Assembly: GCF_002443255.2 (NCBI RefSeq)
Contig: NW_019211454.1
Coordinates: 57,066,608 to 57,130,607 of the forward strand
Length of the DNA stretch: 64,000 nucleotides
Origin: Varroa destructor
Lineage: Eukaryota; Arthropoda; Arachnida; Mesostigmata; Varroidae
Direction of reading: 5' to 3'
In this document: in pieces, positions 13,701 through 26,789 of the stretch
Numbering within the stretch: position 1 is the stretch's first letter
How the letters are laid out: the number at the start of each line of letters is the position of its first letter
The notes under the pieces: model-generated
Seen by the model: only the letters and a program-made list of their open reading frames with translations
Told to the model about the DNA's origin: nothing
The model's database searches: none
Translations under genes and position numbers: made by a program

Positions 13701-16700
13701 TCTTCTGGTTCTTCATTCGAAAACATTAGCGCGCTGAACCGCTGTCAGCCCATGTACGATCGCGCACTTATTATGACTACACAAGAGACAGACAACGGCA
13801 GCAGCAAGAGGAAAACCAGCAACGACAACGACGATAAAACTAAAGAGAAGGAAGGAACCAAACGGATTTGGTGGCTCAACACCGAATAACATTACCAACA
13901 TTTCACTAAAGTGGGAATGACCCTATGGGGCTGGAGGAGACGGAGAAGATTGCAGGCACACACGCACTAACCCCCCAGACACACGCAACATCAGGAACAG
14001 CATCACTGAGTAGAACTTCATAGCGCGGTTCGCTATGGCCGTTGTTTTTGCTGCTGCTGCTTCTGACGAAAAAAAAAAAGTTAATGATAGTGCTGGCCAT
14101 AATGAGTGAAATGGCGGAACAAGTTGTGTTGTCATTGAGACCAGCGTTGTCGATGTGCTTCAGAAGCCTGGTAATAAATTGCTCACGACCTGCCATTAGC
14201 ATTAGACGATTTACAATTACTACCTAGTTTACTTCGGTCATCCTCCATTAATTAAATAAAATTGACGTTAACGCGGGCCGCAATCCTGTTACCTTATTTT
14301 TCATCTCTTACAAGATGTTCAATCCGTAGGCTATCGTGTGCCTGATGGTAATTACGAACCTTAATTGACTCTGAGGCCCTTTGTAAACAACACCGCAGTA
14401 TCAATCTACCCATGTATATGGGCAACGAAATATGATATGCGCTTACCAATTGTCATGCCATATTCTCTACGCCAAATAGAGCTCAAATTGAGATGGGCTG
14501 TTACGAGATACGTCGTAGGTGTTTGCAAGACATATGATTTCGCATGTCAGTAGGCCCACAGGCGACATCCTGTATTTTCTGCTTTTGGAAGATATTCCAC
14601 AGGCCTATTCTGTTTCGTGTCGGATGCGCTTAACTGTGCGGTACCTGAAGAGACCTATGACAAACTGCTCCTTTATATTTTCAAGAAGTATCCTGATTCT
14701 AATCCTTAATTGAGTCGAAAGTAAGCGGAATTTCTCACAGCAGAGTCCGTGATGGAAATCGAACGATTGTCTAAAGCAACAAACACGATTGGGATTTTCC
14801 TTCTTTAGACCGACTGTACAATGCGTTCAAACAGCCTGACGAAATTCTCGCTGCTACAACAAGATAAGAATAACTGCTATTTGTTGCAGTCGTTGCCCAT
14901 GAGATAGATTTCTGCATAAAGAGAAGAATAACTGCGTTTCGACATAGATTAAACATCCTCTACTTTTTTTTTGGAACTATTTCGGTCAGTGTCTTTATAA
15001 AGTTTCAGGATAAAGTTATGAGCATAAGGTTGGATGGTACACACAACGAATGTCGGAACAAAATAGGACCCTACGAATAATAATAGATAGGCTACGTTAA
15101 TAGAAATGAAACAGTATGAAGACTGTGTTAGGGAGTAAGGGCCGTAAACACGATCGAGCCGTAGGTACGCGGACCGAACGGCATAGATTGAGGCTAAACA
15201 AATTCGAAGATAAGCTTGCTCGAGTGATTATTTAGGTATACACATGATATGAGCGCCTGGGTCTCATTATGTGCGATGCTGGTTTTAGGCGGTACAACGT
15301 TTCTTCTTGGACTCGGTGACATATCTACTATCATTCTATATTTGTTTTAGTCATTTGCTATCGAATACAATAAAATACAAATAATTTGCTACTTGGTCAC
15401 GTCCCAAATAGCGTGTCTAACTAACGATAGTAAACAAACCTTCATAAAATACGTTTCAACAACTATTCACGTTATCGTTTAAATAATATTGCTACCAAAG
15501 CTAATGAATTTGAAAGTGTTGCAAGACTAAGGCCAGATCTCAGATCATAGATTGTTATTTTAAATAAGTAGACTAACAGGACCTGCACCAGTGTCGATAT
15601 TGGCAGATCTGCTCGTTCGTTAAGCCTGTCTGCTAACTATGCTTGCTTAGATATCGATCAAGCGAGACGAGACACGACGCTGCCCGTATCGTTTGTCACG
15701 CCCAATGCAGTTTGCTATTGCGGTGACGAGGTCATGATGAGGTGATGGGGAAATTACAGACCGTACCGGTTCGCGGCTCCTGACATCTTCAACAGGGAGA
15801 GTAGAAAAAATGTTGAAATCGTCAAATGCCGAAACACCGAGGCTCTGATCCAATGGGCAAAGTTAACAGCGAAAAATTTGATGTCGCTCGTATCTTTATG
15901 TTATAAAATAAATTCAGAACCAGATAACGATCACAAAAGTAATAAGAGCTTTACTGTCAGTCTATAATATATGTATAATGGTTCAGATCGGATGAAACTG
16001 CGTTTAGTTTTTGTATATGATATATTATGTATAATGGCAGCAAGATGAAGATGCGCCGGAGACGAGCCTAGAGTAGGTAATGCGATGGCAATATGATACG
16101 ATGACTCTTAGGAAGGATAATGTAAAGCAAAAACGTGTCTCTGCTTGGCATAACTGTATTTCGCACTAAAAGGAAGACGCCGTGCTTTCGTATCACTCTA
16201 TGCACTTCCGGACCGCCGGTGGTTCCGCTATAACATGTATCCATTTGAGAGTACGGAATTTGTGCCTAATGAACAGATACGACATTGATTGCTTATTACA
16301 TTGTAGTTTTAAGAACCGTACGCAGTTATCTAAAGAAAGAAAAATACCTATTTAGGCGGCCCATCTGTTCCTGATAGAAACGCTCGCTATCATTTCATTA
16401 GTATTCTTTAACCTCTGCGTCAAAGACCGTGCACAGTATTACGGTTGTATAATTGGTTTAGCTGAGCCGGTCTTTGTGGACGATTTTAGACACCCAACGT
16501 CAAATGGTATGTGAGTCAATTAAATAGCAAACCTTCGTAATTGAGTCACAATCTACCGAAATTACCTCTCATTTTAGCCATAGCAGGCTTTAGCTCTATA
16601 CGAAGCATTCTATATCCGCACGCAGTGTTGGCAGCATCACAATTTATCCATCTTGAACCTACAATTTTCAGTGATATTACATTAATCGCCATATTGACTC

Positions 16701-18037
16701 TATTGGCGTTGTTCTTGTAGGTCATTTAGGGAGTTTAGCTGGTTGTTCAGAAGACCGGCTCTTTTTCGCCTTTGAAAATTTCTTACATGGAGCAACCGTA
16801 CAACACTTCTCCTTTTGCCTTAATAATAATACGTTCAACTATGTAGCTCATTATCTTACTATGGACTTCACATCGTTCGAGAATTGTTATTTGGTTCGTT
16901 ATCGGATTTAATATAAAATGATCGGCTGGTCAGAGAAACAGTCGACGATACGATTCGTCGTAAGCATTCATTTTGGAATTATGCTCCATGGGGTTCTCGT
17001 TGTCCTTATGGTGCTTTTTTCTCGTCTGTCTCCAGACAGGTGAGTTGGCACCGCAAGAATTGCTAAAGCCTGGCGATATCAGCGGCTGGTAGTGCTATTG
17101 TTTTATACCTACCTTTCCTAGGTTATTGTGTAGAATTCATCATTCATCAGCGGTCTGTTCGACTCATGCAGCTGTAATTTCTAGGAGAGGTCAGAAGTGA
17201 CTGCTTACGGAATAGCACATACTGATTTTCGTCAGGTGGGTTCATCGCGCATTGCTCGTACATGCCTAGCAAATTGGTCTCAATCTTAGCGACAGCCAGC
17301 TCTTGTAGCCGTTATCCAAATCTGTGAATTATCACAGACGCCACAGCTATGGTGTATGACATGTTTGTACCGTAAGGAAGGGACTTGCGTGACCCGTTCT
17401 TCCAAAACGTTGATTATGTAACTATCCTAATTACACTCATCTCAGTGTGGCACTGATTTATGTTGTTGCTTGTCGACAACAATGGTTGGCCTACTCCCCA
17501 AAAATTGACGCTAGAAAATCAATCGGGAAATGGTGATCACGGAACTCGCCTATACGACTATAGTACTGTCTCACAGAAAAAGAAATCATAAACGCACGAA
17601 TAATGTTCAAGCAATCATCAAGGGGTTCTGAATATAAGTTGCAGGTGTTGCTCGGCGGAAGCAATCTAATTATTTAGCCCTGAATGATACTGTCTGTACG
17701 TGTTGTGGTGGCAAATTTCTTTAAATTACGAGGTCAGATCTCTTGCAAGTTACCGTGACCGCGCAGAAACGCACCACTGATTGCTATTAGTTTCACGAGT
17801 GAGTTCGTAATTTTCTGGCAAGACGCATCTACTTTTCTGTTTACTGGTAGCACCTTCATAGCGATATAGAGAGAGTATGATTATTGTTATGCATTATTTT
17901 ACGTTGATGAGCAAATTTCCGCTAATTTTCTTTTAATATGAGTCACAGAATTGTAAATATACAAACGAACATTGAGTGGTAGTTCCTGGTCGTTCTGGAA
18001 GATGCAAAGCATGTTTCATTTGGCCTTAAGATGTGTC

Positions 18038-18068
18038 TATATATATTATATATATATATATATATATA
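18038..18068. repeat. (TA)n microsatellite
   Basis: Imperfect TA repeat of about 31 bases, with one phase slip. Confidence 0.9.
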
Positions 18069-19528
18069 GGTGACGTGGATCAAAGTTTATGCATAGACTT
18101 CATCTACCAATTCCAAGTTGTGTGACTTATTGAGTTGAGGGTAATGCTATTTCACTACCACCTTCCAGCACATGAAAGTGCATGCGCGTCCATTGAAGAA
18201 CACTGAATAAACAGGCGTCTACCGTTGTCACTTTTAGAAACGTAGGAAACTCTGTTTACAATGATATGGCAAGATATTTTCGTATTATACTGCATCGAAT
18301 TCAACATCGTCGTAGATAAATAGTTGCTGTTCTGCTCCTTCTCATTGCGACACGACGTCACAGAATCAAAGTATTCTCGTTCATTTTAACAGAACATCGT
18401 TTCAATATCCGTTTCGTTGCTAGATATCAGTTCGCTAGGGGTTGCTATTACAGATACTTGTTTATTGTATTATGTGAGTGAATGTGCTCCTGTCCTGCTA
18501 TACGTTCACCGTTAAAAGCGCATCAGTACTCATATAATAGTAAATGCTTTGTTGATTGTAGCAGAAGGTTAGCGAATACCTCTAAATGAACTATTTCGTA
18601 GTCAGACGTCGTAAGCCTGTATTATGCAGCTATTCAATTTATTCGCTATCGTCAGCAATGATTAAAACCAATTCCTGTAAACGGGTCGACGAGCACTTTC
18701 TTATACAAGAACTTACATGTAGCGCGTTTTTTGACAGGCTGTCACGTGTGCAGATAAAGAATATAGTGGGTGGTACACATTCATGTAATCTTAGGCCGGC
18801 GATTGACCCAAAGGCGGCAAAACACACACTACAATGCTATTCAAAAGGGCCCTACATACCCATAAATAATCTATTCAGTGCGTCTGTCTGTGTGTGTGTG
18901 TCGCTGTGTATTTAAGAGCGACAGAACTAAGCGGGCAGCAGATATCCCTGAACTTAAAATACGAGCCCTACATTAAATTTTGTTCGGCTTTCTTTTTTAA
19001 ATAACAACCTAATTTCGTATCTGGCGCATTACAGAGGTTAACGTTTACCTTTTTTGCTGGTATGCTTTCTTAGAAGTAATATAGATAGTGTAAAATAAGC
19101 TAATGAGTCACCGATCCAACTATAGATGTACGCAGGAAATTACTAGGACATGACAAAAGTAACATACGTAGAAAAGCATAGATGAAGATGACCTTCATTT
19201 ATTTGAATAGTAATAGTTCTGTTAGACCCCTGCAGCTAGGATATAAACATGATAATAGGAAATCAAAAATGCACGCCTTTGGAAAAACGTAACCTTTTAA
19301 AAAAATGGTAATTTTTTTCCTTCAATTAAAATAGTTAAATTAAAGTAGAACATCTAACAAAGAAGATATTTAAAAAAACCTTACCGAAAAACCAGCTGAT
19401 TACCTAAGTTATACAGTTTCGTGGTTTGATAATTTGATTATTGGTGGAACTTAGAAGTTAATCAAAAAAGAAGGTGATAAAATTGTCTTTTGTTGATTAC
19501 AATGAACCGTTCCCGATCTTGAACTGGT

Positions 19529-19544
19529 AGCGCCCCCTAGCGCT
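19529..19544 (-). promoter_or_regulatory. CTCF-like site
   Basis: On the minus strand this reads AGCGCTAGGGGGCGCT. It matches all ten positions of the CTCF core YAGRKGGCRS and about 12 of 14 positions of the extended consensus CCASYAGRKGGCRS. It sits as a GC island in strongly AT-rich DNA. A second, weaker GGTGGCGCC string lies 60 bases to the right (19600-19608). The motif call rests on the consensus shared by vertebrate and fly CTCF. Confidence 0.4.
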
Positions 19545-19559
19545 ATATTTCTGTAATGT

Positions 19560-22490
19560 AATCGCACAGCTGCCAAGACATTCATGTTTATTTCGCTTGG
19601 TGGCGCCACCATCCACTCCCGCGCAATCTGGAAAAGCTTATATACAGAAGAAAGTTCAGAATGGCTAAAAGAGCTATTTCTCATTTAAAAACAAAAAAGA
19701 TAAATAAACCATTTAATGCTGGCAAATGATTGTCAGATCCATAAAATTAATTTGTATATACATTTTTCTAATTATATTAGATTATCTAATTTAAGTGTGA
19801 GAATCTTCGCCCGAAGAAATCGTTTGGTAATTTTTAGAGAGAATTCCATTCAAATAGTACTTACTGAAAATGATGATAATTATAATTATAGCATTAATAT
19901 TAATTAAATAAGTGAGCAGTATTGTTTATGTGGGCCTCATTGAGAAGCATTATCCGATAAACCCTTTCTGTCCTAAAGGACTACGTGCACAGTAGTACAT
20001 TTCCGATTGATTTGTAACTAAGTGGAACAATAATTCATTAAAGTCATTACGGTAATTTCCTTTGGTCAAATTAAAGACACTCGTTCGGATGTATAACGCT
20101 AATAATAGGATCCTAGCCAAGTCGACTAGAATCTATTATTTTATACATCTGTGTATTGGAAGATACGTTGTTTTTACTGTTATTAGATTGCCAATATTAT
20201 TCTAATCTGTTTACCCATTATGATCGAATATGTCAATACGGATGAACACAAGTGATGCGCACACGAGCATTGTGTTTATATATGTATTTCCAACAACTAG
20301 AAGTAACAGTGTACCGGAGCTGCGTGTAGACGCATTATATCTAACAGAAAATAACTGTTCTTGGTAAAATTAATGACGTCTAGTGGGTGAGTGTTCGTAA
20401 ATGTCGGAGCTGTTGCACCCTTAAAACGGCACGCCCTCCCGAGTTACTGAGGCTAAAACTATCCTCACAACGAATAGCGCTAATAGGCGCGTGCTCGAAA
20501 ATTACAGTAACCCATAGCGACTCATTGCTAATCATCGTCGATATATGATAGTCTTTAGTCTGCTAGATGTGAGCGGGTTTTTACCTTTACACTGTCACAC
20601 AGGGCCATACTGCCCGATCCCCATATATACGCGACTGTTGTTACTTTCAAATCCTTTTTTGAGAAATGGTAGACCAACAATAAGTGTCTTTAAGTGAGAA
20701 CTTAAATGGTTATTGGTAGCAAGCATTTATAGAGAGTTATCCTATCACCTCATTTCGAGAGCCGAATAACCTACAGACAGTCCATAGACGCCCGTACACG
20801 CAGGCACACAACCACATGCAATACGTAACTTGAAAGGTTTTTTTTATTTGAAAATTAGTAACAATTCTAGACGTGGTATTTTTCTGTTATATTATGCCCG
20901 CCTCACAGCAACTATAACCTATGATAAAATTCACATAACTCTTACAGTTGTTTTACAGATATTGCATAATTGATATCAAACCTGTAGCAAAATAAGGTAG
21001 GTTCAATATATTCATGTTGAGGTTTTGTTGACTGGCGGCATAATTAAGGGCTTTCGATAGGCGCTTGATGCAATATCCAAGTACAATACCTCATCTATTA
21101 CAGAATCAGCATTTGTATAAGTAGGATGGTTAAATATTAGAAACCTCCTCGGTCTTACAATATTTTCACAACTGAGTGCAAAAAAAAACCTCTCAACTCA
21201 ATTTGGCAATCGAAATGAAATGCTTGTGTCCTCGACGAGTGGAGACTTTGTATGTAAATTAACCAATCCATATACCATATGGATCTCCAAATTGTATCCC
21301 TCATCAGCATACTAGGTCCATATATTGGTGGGCGTCAAATAGTAGTTCTCGAGTACTTGTCGCAATGACTGATCTATAGATACGTTTAGTTCCAAGAATA
21401 ACAGCACGCAAAAATAAGTCGGATTTGATCACTTGTCGCTTAGCGGTACTTTTTCACTGAAACCCACGAACTCAGCTTGAATACAATATATATAGCCCGA
21501 AATTCTCGATACGGTAAAGTTAGTGGGACTAAACTTGATGGGGCCGGTCCATGGAAAGCCGACAGCGAGTTCCGTTTACAGCATTCTATGCGTTCAAAAT
21601 GCAATACAATTGTTATCATATTTGGGTTGTTCAACTTGTGGCATCTAAAGGGTCTACAATGACTTTGTTGATACTTATTTTGATGGAAATTACGATTAAT
21701 TATCGAATTACCATCTGCTACGATTTTGGGTACCCACGTAATTTTCCGCCTGGTGTAAAATAACGTGCCGTGAAGCATGTCCTTTACTGTTGCAAGACGT
21801 TTTCGTGTTGGTAAAGGAGCTGTTAGGTTATGCTATCTACTCAAAGCGCACGCTACAATAAATCACCGTGGGCTGGGAACGGCGGTGGCTCGCTACAAGA
21901 GATTGTCTATAAAGAGCTAAGCTTCGGGCAAACAGTTTTTACCATTTTATTGCTATTTTTTATTTAGCTTATGTGCAATTATTGTTAATTAGTACCGCCT
22001 CCTTTTACACTCGTTTTTCGTGGCTGCAATGGTCAAGCCTACAAGCCTGTTTTGAGGTAATCCGTATTTGGAGGTCCTAGATGTATCGAAAACAGGTGTA
22101 CATCCGTCGCTTGGCTAAAACCTCTTCGATAGGTGTAGCATACACTTATCGAGTTACCGAACCCCTCTCCTGTTGACGACTGCTAGTTTTGGTTTGTTCC
22201 ACGAGATGTGAAATCGCTAACTGTAGTAACACGCTAAAACCTCCGTGTCATTGGTGAAATGGGGCCATCTTTATCGATTCATATGCAATCACTTGTTACC
22301 GTTACTGCGATTTCATACCACTTACTTGGGTGGTTATTAGCAAAAGTATGTTGTGCATGCTGGATCAAACACGTTAGTTGATTCAGCTGGCGTATTCAAA
22401 TTTTCAATCGTCCATCGCTAGCGATCAGACTGAAATCGTTTATTTGCAAAGCGTCTACCCAAATCCTGTCCACTGCTCTCTGACGCGTGA
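19560..22490. other. AT-rich intergenic DNA, nothing recognised
   Basis: I see no gene here. A GATTTTGGG at about 21722 encodes Asp-Phe-Gly in one frame but has no kinase context on either side. Confidence 0.45.
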
Positions 22491-23960
22491 GGCTTAACCG
22501 ACCACTGCCTGTTCCCTTTGTTTCTCGTGCACGTGCTATCAACCATTTCCTTTTTAGGCGTGTTCAGTTTGCGCAGGCCCTCATTACATCTCGTATATTT
22601 CCCGTTCGATTTGTTTAACCAACAATTTCAAACAGCTTCTGCTGCGTTAGAAGTCGTTAGTGGGTTAGGCTCGAACGTCGGCACCGTTGAATCCTATGCT
22701 GAACGTAAGGACGGGGTACAACGTACAAAAAGGACAAATGAAATCAACTCTGCGCATCGATTATTCGTGACTGACAATACTTTTTCCTCATCCTCGTCGC
22801 TTTCGCGATTTATATCTGGTAGACGATCATCACCTGTAGGCTATGTCGCTGGGTCGATGTGCACCTATAGCGCCTTGTAGATCTTGCAGTTTGTTTAGCT
22901 AGGAGACTTGTACCCGAACTCAGTTCAGTGACCACCGCTGGTTCTAGAGCCGTGCAAGCGTTCCAGAGACGCAACTGACAATATCTTCTTGCTCATCATC
23001 TAGATGAAGATCTAAAGTAAAAGAACTGTAACGGGTGAGGGAAGATGGACGCACGAAGCTGAAACGTGTGGCAAACAGTTTTTTTTGCAGTTCTGTATCT
23101 ATCCATCCACGCATGGGCCCAGTACGGTTTAAAACAGAACGACGGCGGCATCCAACAGCCAGCGAACTCTTGTAGTCCTCGCTCACTTTTCAAAAAAGTC
23201 CAACGACGACAACAACAGGAACACCAGCAGCAGTGGCAGGAGCAAAAACATCACCAACAGCTTCGTGTTCTACTCGGTATTAGCTTTGGGCGCCTGTCAG
23301 CGTCCGCTTATTCGGTTCATTCTTGCGACAGCGCAGCGTGTAGCGGGACCTCCTGCAACGGCTCTGCTGCGGCGGCTGATGTTCCGAGAACTGCATTTAT
23401 TTGACGCCACCGACGTCGCAGGCAGTCAGCAATATTTGACGGTCGTAGCTGAAGCAGCAACAGCAGCAGTGCCAGCTCTATAGCGCTACAAGGGTCGCGA
23501 CGAGCGATGCAAGACCTGTTCTTCCAGTCAGCGAATCAGCCTCTCCTCACGTTGTTGTTGTGCTTCGTATCTTAGCTAGTGTGTACCGTCCGAAGTTGGC
23601 GGTCATAGTAAAAACGATTGCCGTGTCGACAGCCAACACGCATGTAACCAACTGGATAAACTGCAGCGATAGCATTGGCAACGGGAGAGTCAGTAGCGCC
23701 ATCTGGTGGTAGAGAACTGCTAGAAAAATGAAGCAGCCGTTCGTGGCTCACGCTGGGTGACAGACAAGTAACAACCGGCCCCGGTAGTACTGCCCCCTTC
23801 AGCCCAAGTGGGTTGTAGACGATTTCGGCGCAGTAACCACGATCGCAGTTTTGCTATTCATGCTACGACAAATATGGATAGGCACTAAAGGGTCCAAAGT
23901 AGAAAAAAAGGCTCTCAAACTTCAACGCTACTGTTTCTGCTCTCAATTACTTAGTTGTCA
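22490..23960. other. GC-richer block, possible regulatory or 5' region
   Basis: Base composition shifts towards GC, with CAG/CAA-rich patches at 23195-23260 and 23450-23475. Open frames at 22518-22880 and 23066-23404 begin at TTG and GTG and have no ATG of their own, so I do not call them genes. One weak terminal-exon candidate follows a good polypyrimidine-AG acceptor at 23802. It would encode PKWVVDDFGAV, a short hydrophobic segment and a basic tail, stopping at 23964, but nothing links it to other exons. Confidence 0.35.
23696..23709 (-). promoter_or_regulatory. Perfect CTCF consensus match
   Basis: On the minus strand this reads CCACCAGATGGCGC, which fits every position of the CTCF consensus CCASYAGRKGGCRS. 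It lies in the GC-richer block about 2.9 kb upstream of the first DAPK coding exon candidate. CTCF marks insulators and domain borders in many bilaterians; occupancy here is inference. Confidence 0.5.
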
Positions 23961-24969
23961 GTAGACAGAACGCGCGAAACCTACCGCGAAAAAGGACGCC
24001 AGACGGCATTGCGTTTTGGACCTCGACACCCAACAATCGTGAAGTTCCACTATTTATCGTTGTTGTTCGGCAAACCGCGGTTGTGTGTGTGCGTTTGTGC
24101 GAACGTGCTTCGCCGTGAAAACCGAGATAGATATCTTTGATGTGGCAGACCGCAGAAAAATGGCTAGAGGCGTGCGATTTACTATTGGGAAAGGCCGTGG
24201 TGGTAGTTGTCGTGTAATTCATTTGTGAAATATACCTATCTATCATGTTCAGTATAAGCAACGAAGTAAGCCGTGTATGAGAAACTTGTACGGGCACAAA
24301 CAGCGAGGAAGTCGTGCTGTTAACGAGACAGGCAGTAATAGCTACGATTGATGCGGGACGTAAAACGCCAGAGATATCAAAAGTACATATATATGGTAAT
24401 GGAGACAATGCGAAAGTGATGACATTATAAATATGAACGATTAGGCGACAGTGCTATCGCTTCCACGGTCATTTATTGACTAGTTGCATAGGGCAATCGT
24501 AGCTCTGTAATGCAGCGCGCGTTTAGGTCTTATCATTTCGTAGAGCGTACACATTCGAATTAAAACATACGTCCGATCACGCTGCTGGAAGAGGGCCTCA
24601 CGTCACAGGCCGCACCATTGACAAATGATGCAGCCAAATGGAATAGCGTGTGAAATGGTAATCAAACTAGAGGATATTGTTGCATTCGCCATATATCCCT
24701 AAGGAAAACATTCTTGTGCGGTAGTCCTACTAAATTTTTCTAACTACGAACCCGCTAGGAATATTATGTAAAAGCATCGTCATTTTCAACATCGAAACTA
24801 CCATCCTTACAACCCTTATCAATAATATAGAATAGGTTTTATTTTTTCTATTATAATGGTATTCTTAATTAATTAGCGATTCTACGTAATGCTGAGATCC
24901 CGCGTAACCTGCATTCGCCGTCAGCCACGATACAGCGACCGGCAATGCGTATGAACCGAATTTTCGAAA

Positions 24970-25165
24970 TCAATTAATTCGTGGATACCATCATCCAGTC
25001 CGACACAAGGACTCCTGCCAAGTTTTTCGGACACGACGCCGTCCTACCGAGGGGGTTATCGAAAGCTGCAAACGAATCGTAAAAACGCGTTTTTAAATAC
25101 AAATAGAAAACGACGGCGGCGACGACAATAACGGCGTAGGCGAGCATGACGTTGTTCGTGTCCAC
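24970..25165 (-). CDS. Weak candidate exon for a small membrane protein
   Basis: The minus-strand frame is open upstream to a stop about 50 bases before 25165. It would encode a short polar stretch, then one clear hydrophobic segment (MLAYAVIVVAAVVFYLYL), then basic KTRFYDSF and an FDNPLG tail. A possible donor (GTAGGA) follows the Gly codon. The first ATG is at about 25147, since the codon at 25165 is GTG. Against it, the hydrophobic run is encoded by a GAC/GCC-rich near-repeat, so the membrane look could come from low-complexity DNA. If real, it lies head-to-head with the DAPK gene. I do not recognise the protein. Confidence 0.2.
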
Positions 25166-25199
25166 GGTGCTACTGTCAATGCCACCGTGATAATAATGA

Positions 25200-26570
25200 T
25201 CGTTTCACCTTTTCTTCGGATCCCTATAGGCGCCTGCCTGCCTAGTGGACGGTTTTGTTGACTTGCGGCGTGGGATCATATGGATGTGTAGGTGGTTTGT
25301 GTAGAAGCTTTTATCGGTTGGCCGGCGACGTCGATCTGGTCTCGGCGTGATCAGCACCGCTTAGCGGGCACCGACGTCAAGATCGCGTTCAACTGCCTTC
25401 CTATCACCCGCTGGGTTGCTCCCAGGATTCGCGCCCTTAATACTACCACTGAACTGATTTACTGAAACATTAACTAAGCCAGCTCCGATACTATAGCCTG
25501 GCGTGGGACGCCGAAAAATTTAAGCAGTTACTGTCAGCCCGGAAAGCTGCGATCTAAATGCAAGCGGCGACGGCGGACGGCTAAGGAATATTGCTGTAGA
25601 GCACGGCTGAGAAAGCCGATAGCTGCTATATTTGGTAGTGTTATTATATTATAGCTGAGTGACTGGTAGTCAGCTCGTAGATGGTGAGCGGGTGTTATAA
25701 TAGTGGTCTTGCGATAATACAAAGCCTTGTGCCTCCACCAGCAAGAGATGCAGCGGCAATTGAAACTGCTGCAGATTGAAACGCCGGAGCATCCACTGGC
25801 ACTACCAACCCACTGCCGCCCACGCAAAAAATCCGCTTGTTAGTTCGCTGACTGTGACTTTTGTCTTCGAGATTATCGATGTCAGCTCTGTCACAAAAGC
25901 ACAACACAGCCAATTGAACTAAGCACTTCTTCGACAAGGCGAATGGCTCAATGTGAGAACGCCGCTGTCCGTGTTGACACGACACGGTGAAGTGCGAGGA
26001 AACTCAGCAGTTGCCGGTTCGACCACCGACGGCAAAATCTCAACGTGCAAGTCACCGACGCAAACGTTACCGTTAACGTTATTTGCTCCATTGGTCGAGT
26101 CTGCTGTTCAGGTCGTTGTACATCGTCGCGTGGTCTGCGCGCATGTCACCGACCGTTCTATCCTCCTTCAGTCAGACGAACGTGCCATTCTCTGCCAGAT
26201 GACAAAGGACCTATCTATATGCGGCCAGCACTCTCACCCACGCCGCAACGAACGGAAATGCAACACAGACACAACTAGCGTCTATGAGCGACAATACGAA
26301 CGAAGAACTGTTTGTGTTCGTACTATCGCTATGGGCTCCGGACGTGCGACAGAAATAGTAGTGGCACCTATCGAAACACGTACTCAGTCTGTTTTGGAGC
26401 TTTGATGAGGATCATGTCACCTAGCCGACAGGAACGTTTGTATCACCTATAGGATGTGGTGCAAGTAGCCTAATAAGTGAAAACCACCAAAAAGGTCGGA
26501 ACTATCTCTGGATTAAAGCCTGTGCCTCACTGTCGTGCGAGCTACAAGATAACTACCACATCGGTGCAAA
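25200..26570 (+). promoter_or_regulatory. Probable 5' region of the DAPK-like gene
   Basis: A GC-richer block lies directly upstream of the candidate first coding exon, with frequent CpG and no convincing coding frame. A 150-codon open frame (25953-26405) does not join the next exon and looks like chance. An in-frame TAA at 26550-26552 precedes the ATG at 26571 with no AG acceptor between them. Transcription probably starts within this block; I cannot place the start site. Confidence 0.35.
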
Positions 26571-26789
26571 ATGGTGACTGTCGTGCGAGGTGATGGTAAT
26601 GAAAATGGTATCGACGCAACTGATGGAGTTGATATTGAGGCGCTGATCGTTCAGATAACTTCAGAAGAGGAAGAGGAGAGGCGGGCTCAGGAGTTCGCCA
26701 GAAGACCACTCCAAGAGCCTTGGCAAAGACGAATTGCAGCTAAAATGAACGCCGTCTGCAGTCCCATCAGTTATCCTTATCCTAGCATA
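26571..26789 (+). CDS. Candidate first coding exon of the DAPK-like gene
   Basis: The ATG at 26571 follows an in-frame stop, and the 73-codon frame ends at a good donor (ATA|GTGAGT) in phase 0. The exon that begins the ankyrin region (30850) also needs phase 0, so the two can be joined directly. The leader starts MVTVVRGDGNENG, has an acidic EEEEE run, then a basic segment with one Trp (PWQRRIAAKMNAVC). In vertebrate DAPK1 the residues just before the ankyrin repeats form a basic, Trp-containing calmodulin-binding helix, so this segment might be its counterpart; that is a guess from position and composition. No part resembles a protein kinase. The exon could instead belong to another transcript. 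Confidence 0.5.

Larger units (their letters stand above)
5630..19500. other. Long stretch without a recognisable gene
   Basis: No frame here combines an ATG, coding-like composition and splice sites. Longer open frames (such as 8232-8663 and 12643-13068) are within what chance gives, and several start at GTG or TTG. A GC-richer block at about 13.0-13.8 kb holds CAG/CAA-type repeats and a 10-bp GTT/AAC hairpin (13511-13541). It resembles a promoter or 5' UTR more than coding sequence. Very short exons could have escaped reading by eye. Confidence 0.45.

Noticed and set aside
21719..21763. Asp-Phe-Gly codons suggesting a kinase exon
   Set aside because: Followed by YPRNFPPGVK and a stop, and preceded by nothing like a catalytic loop.
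23066..23404. Secreted-protein-like frame with a Gln-rich middle
   Set aside because: The apparent signal peptide starts at GTG, there is no ATG in the frame, and the Gln run comes from a CAG/CAA repeat.
23947..24408. 153-codon minus-strand frame
   Set aside because: No known motif, Thr run from low-complexity DNA, no splice context.
25953..26405. 150-codon plus-strand frame upstream of the DAPK leader
   Set aside because: It does not join the next exon in frame and overlaps open frames in other phases, as expected in stop-poor GC-rich DNA.
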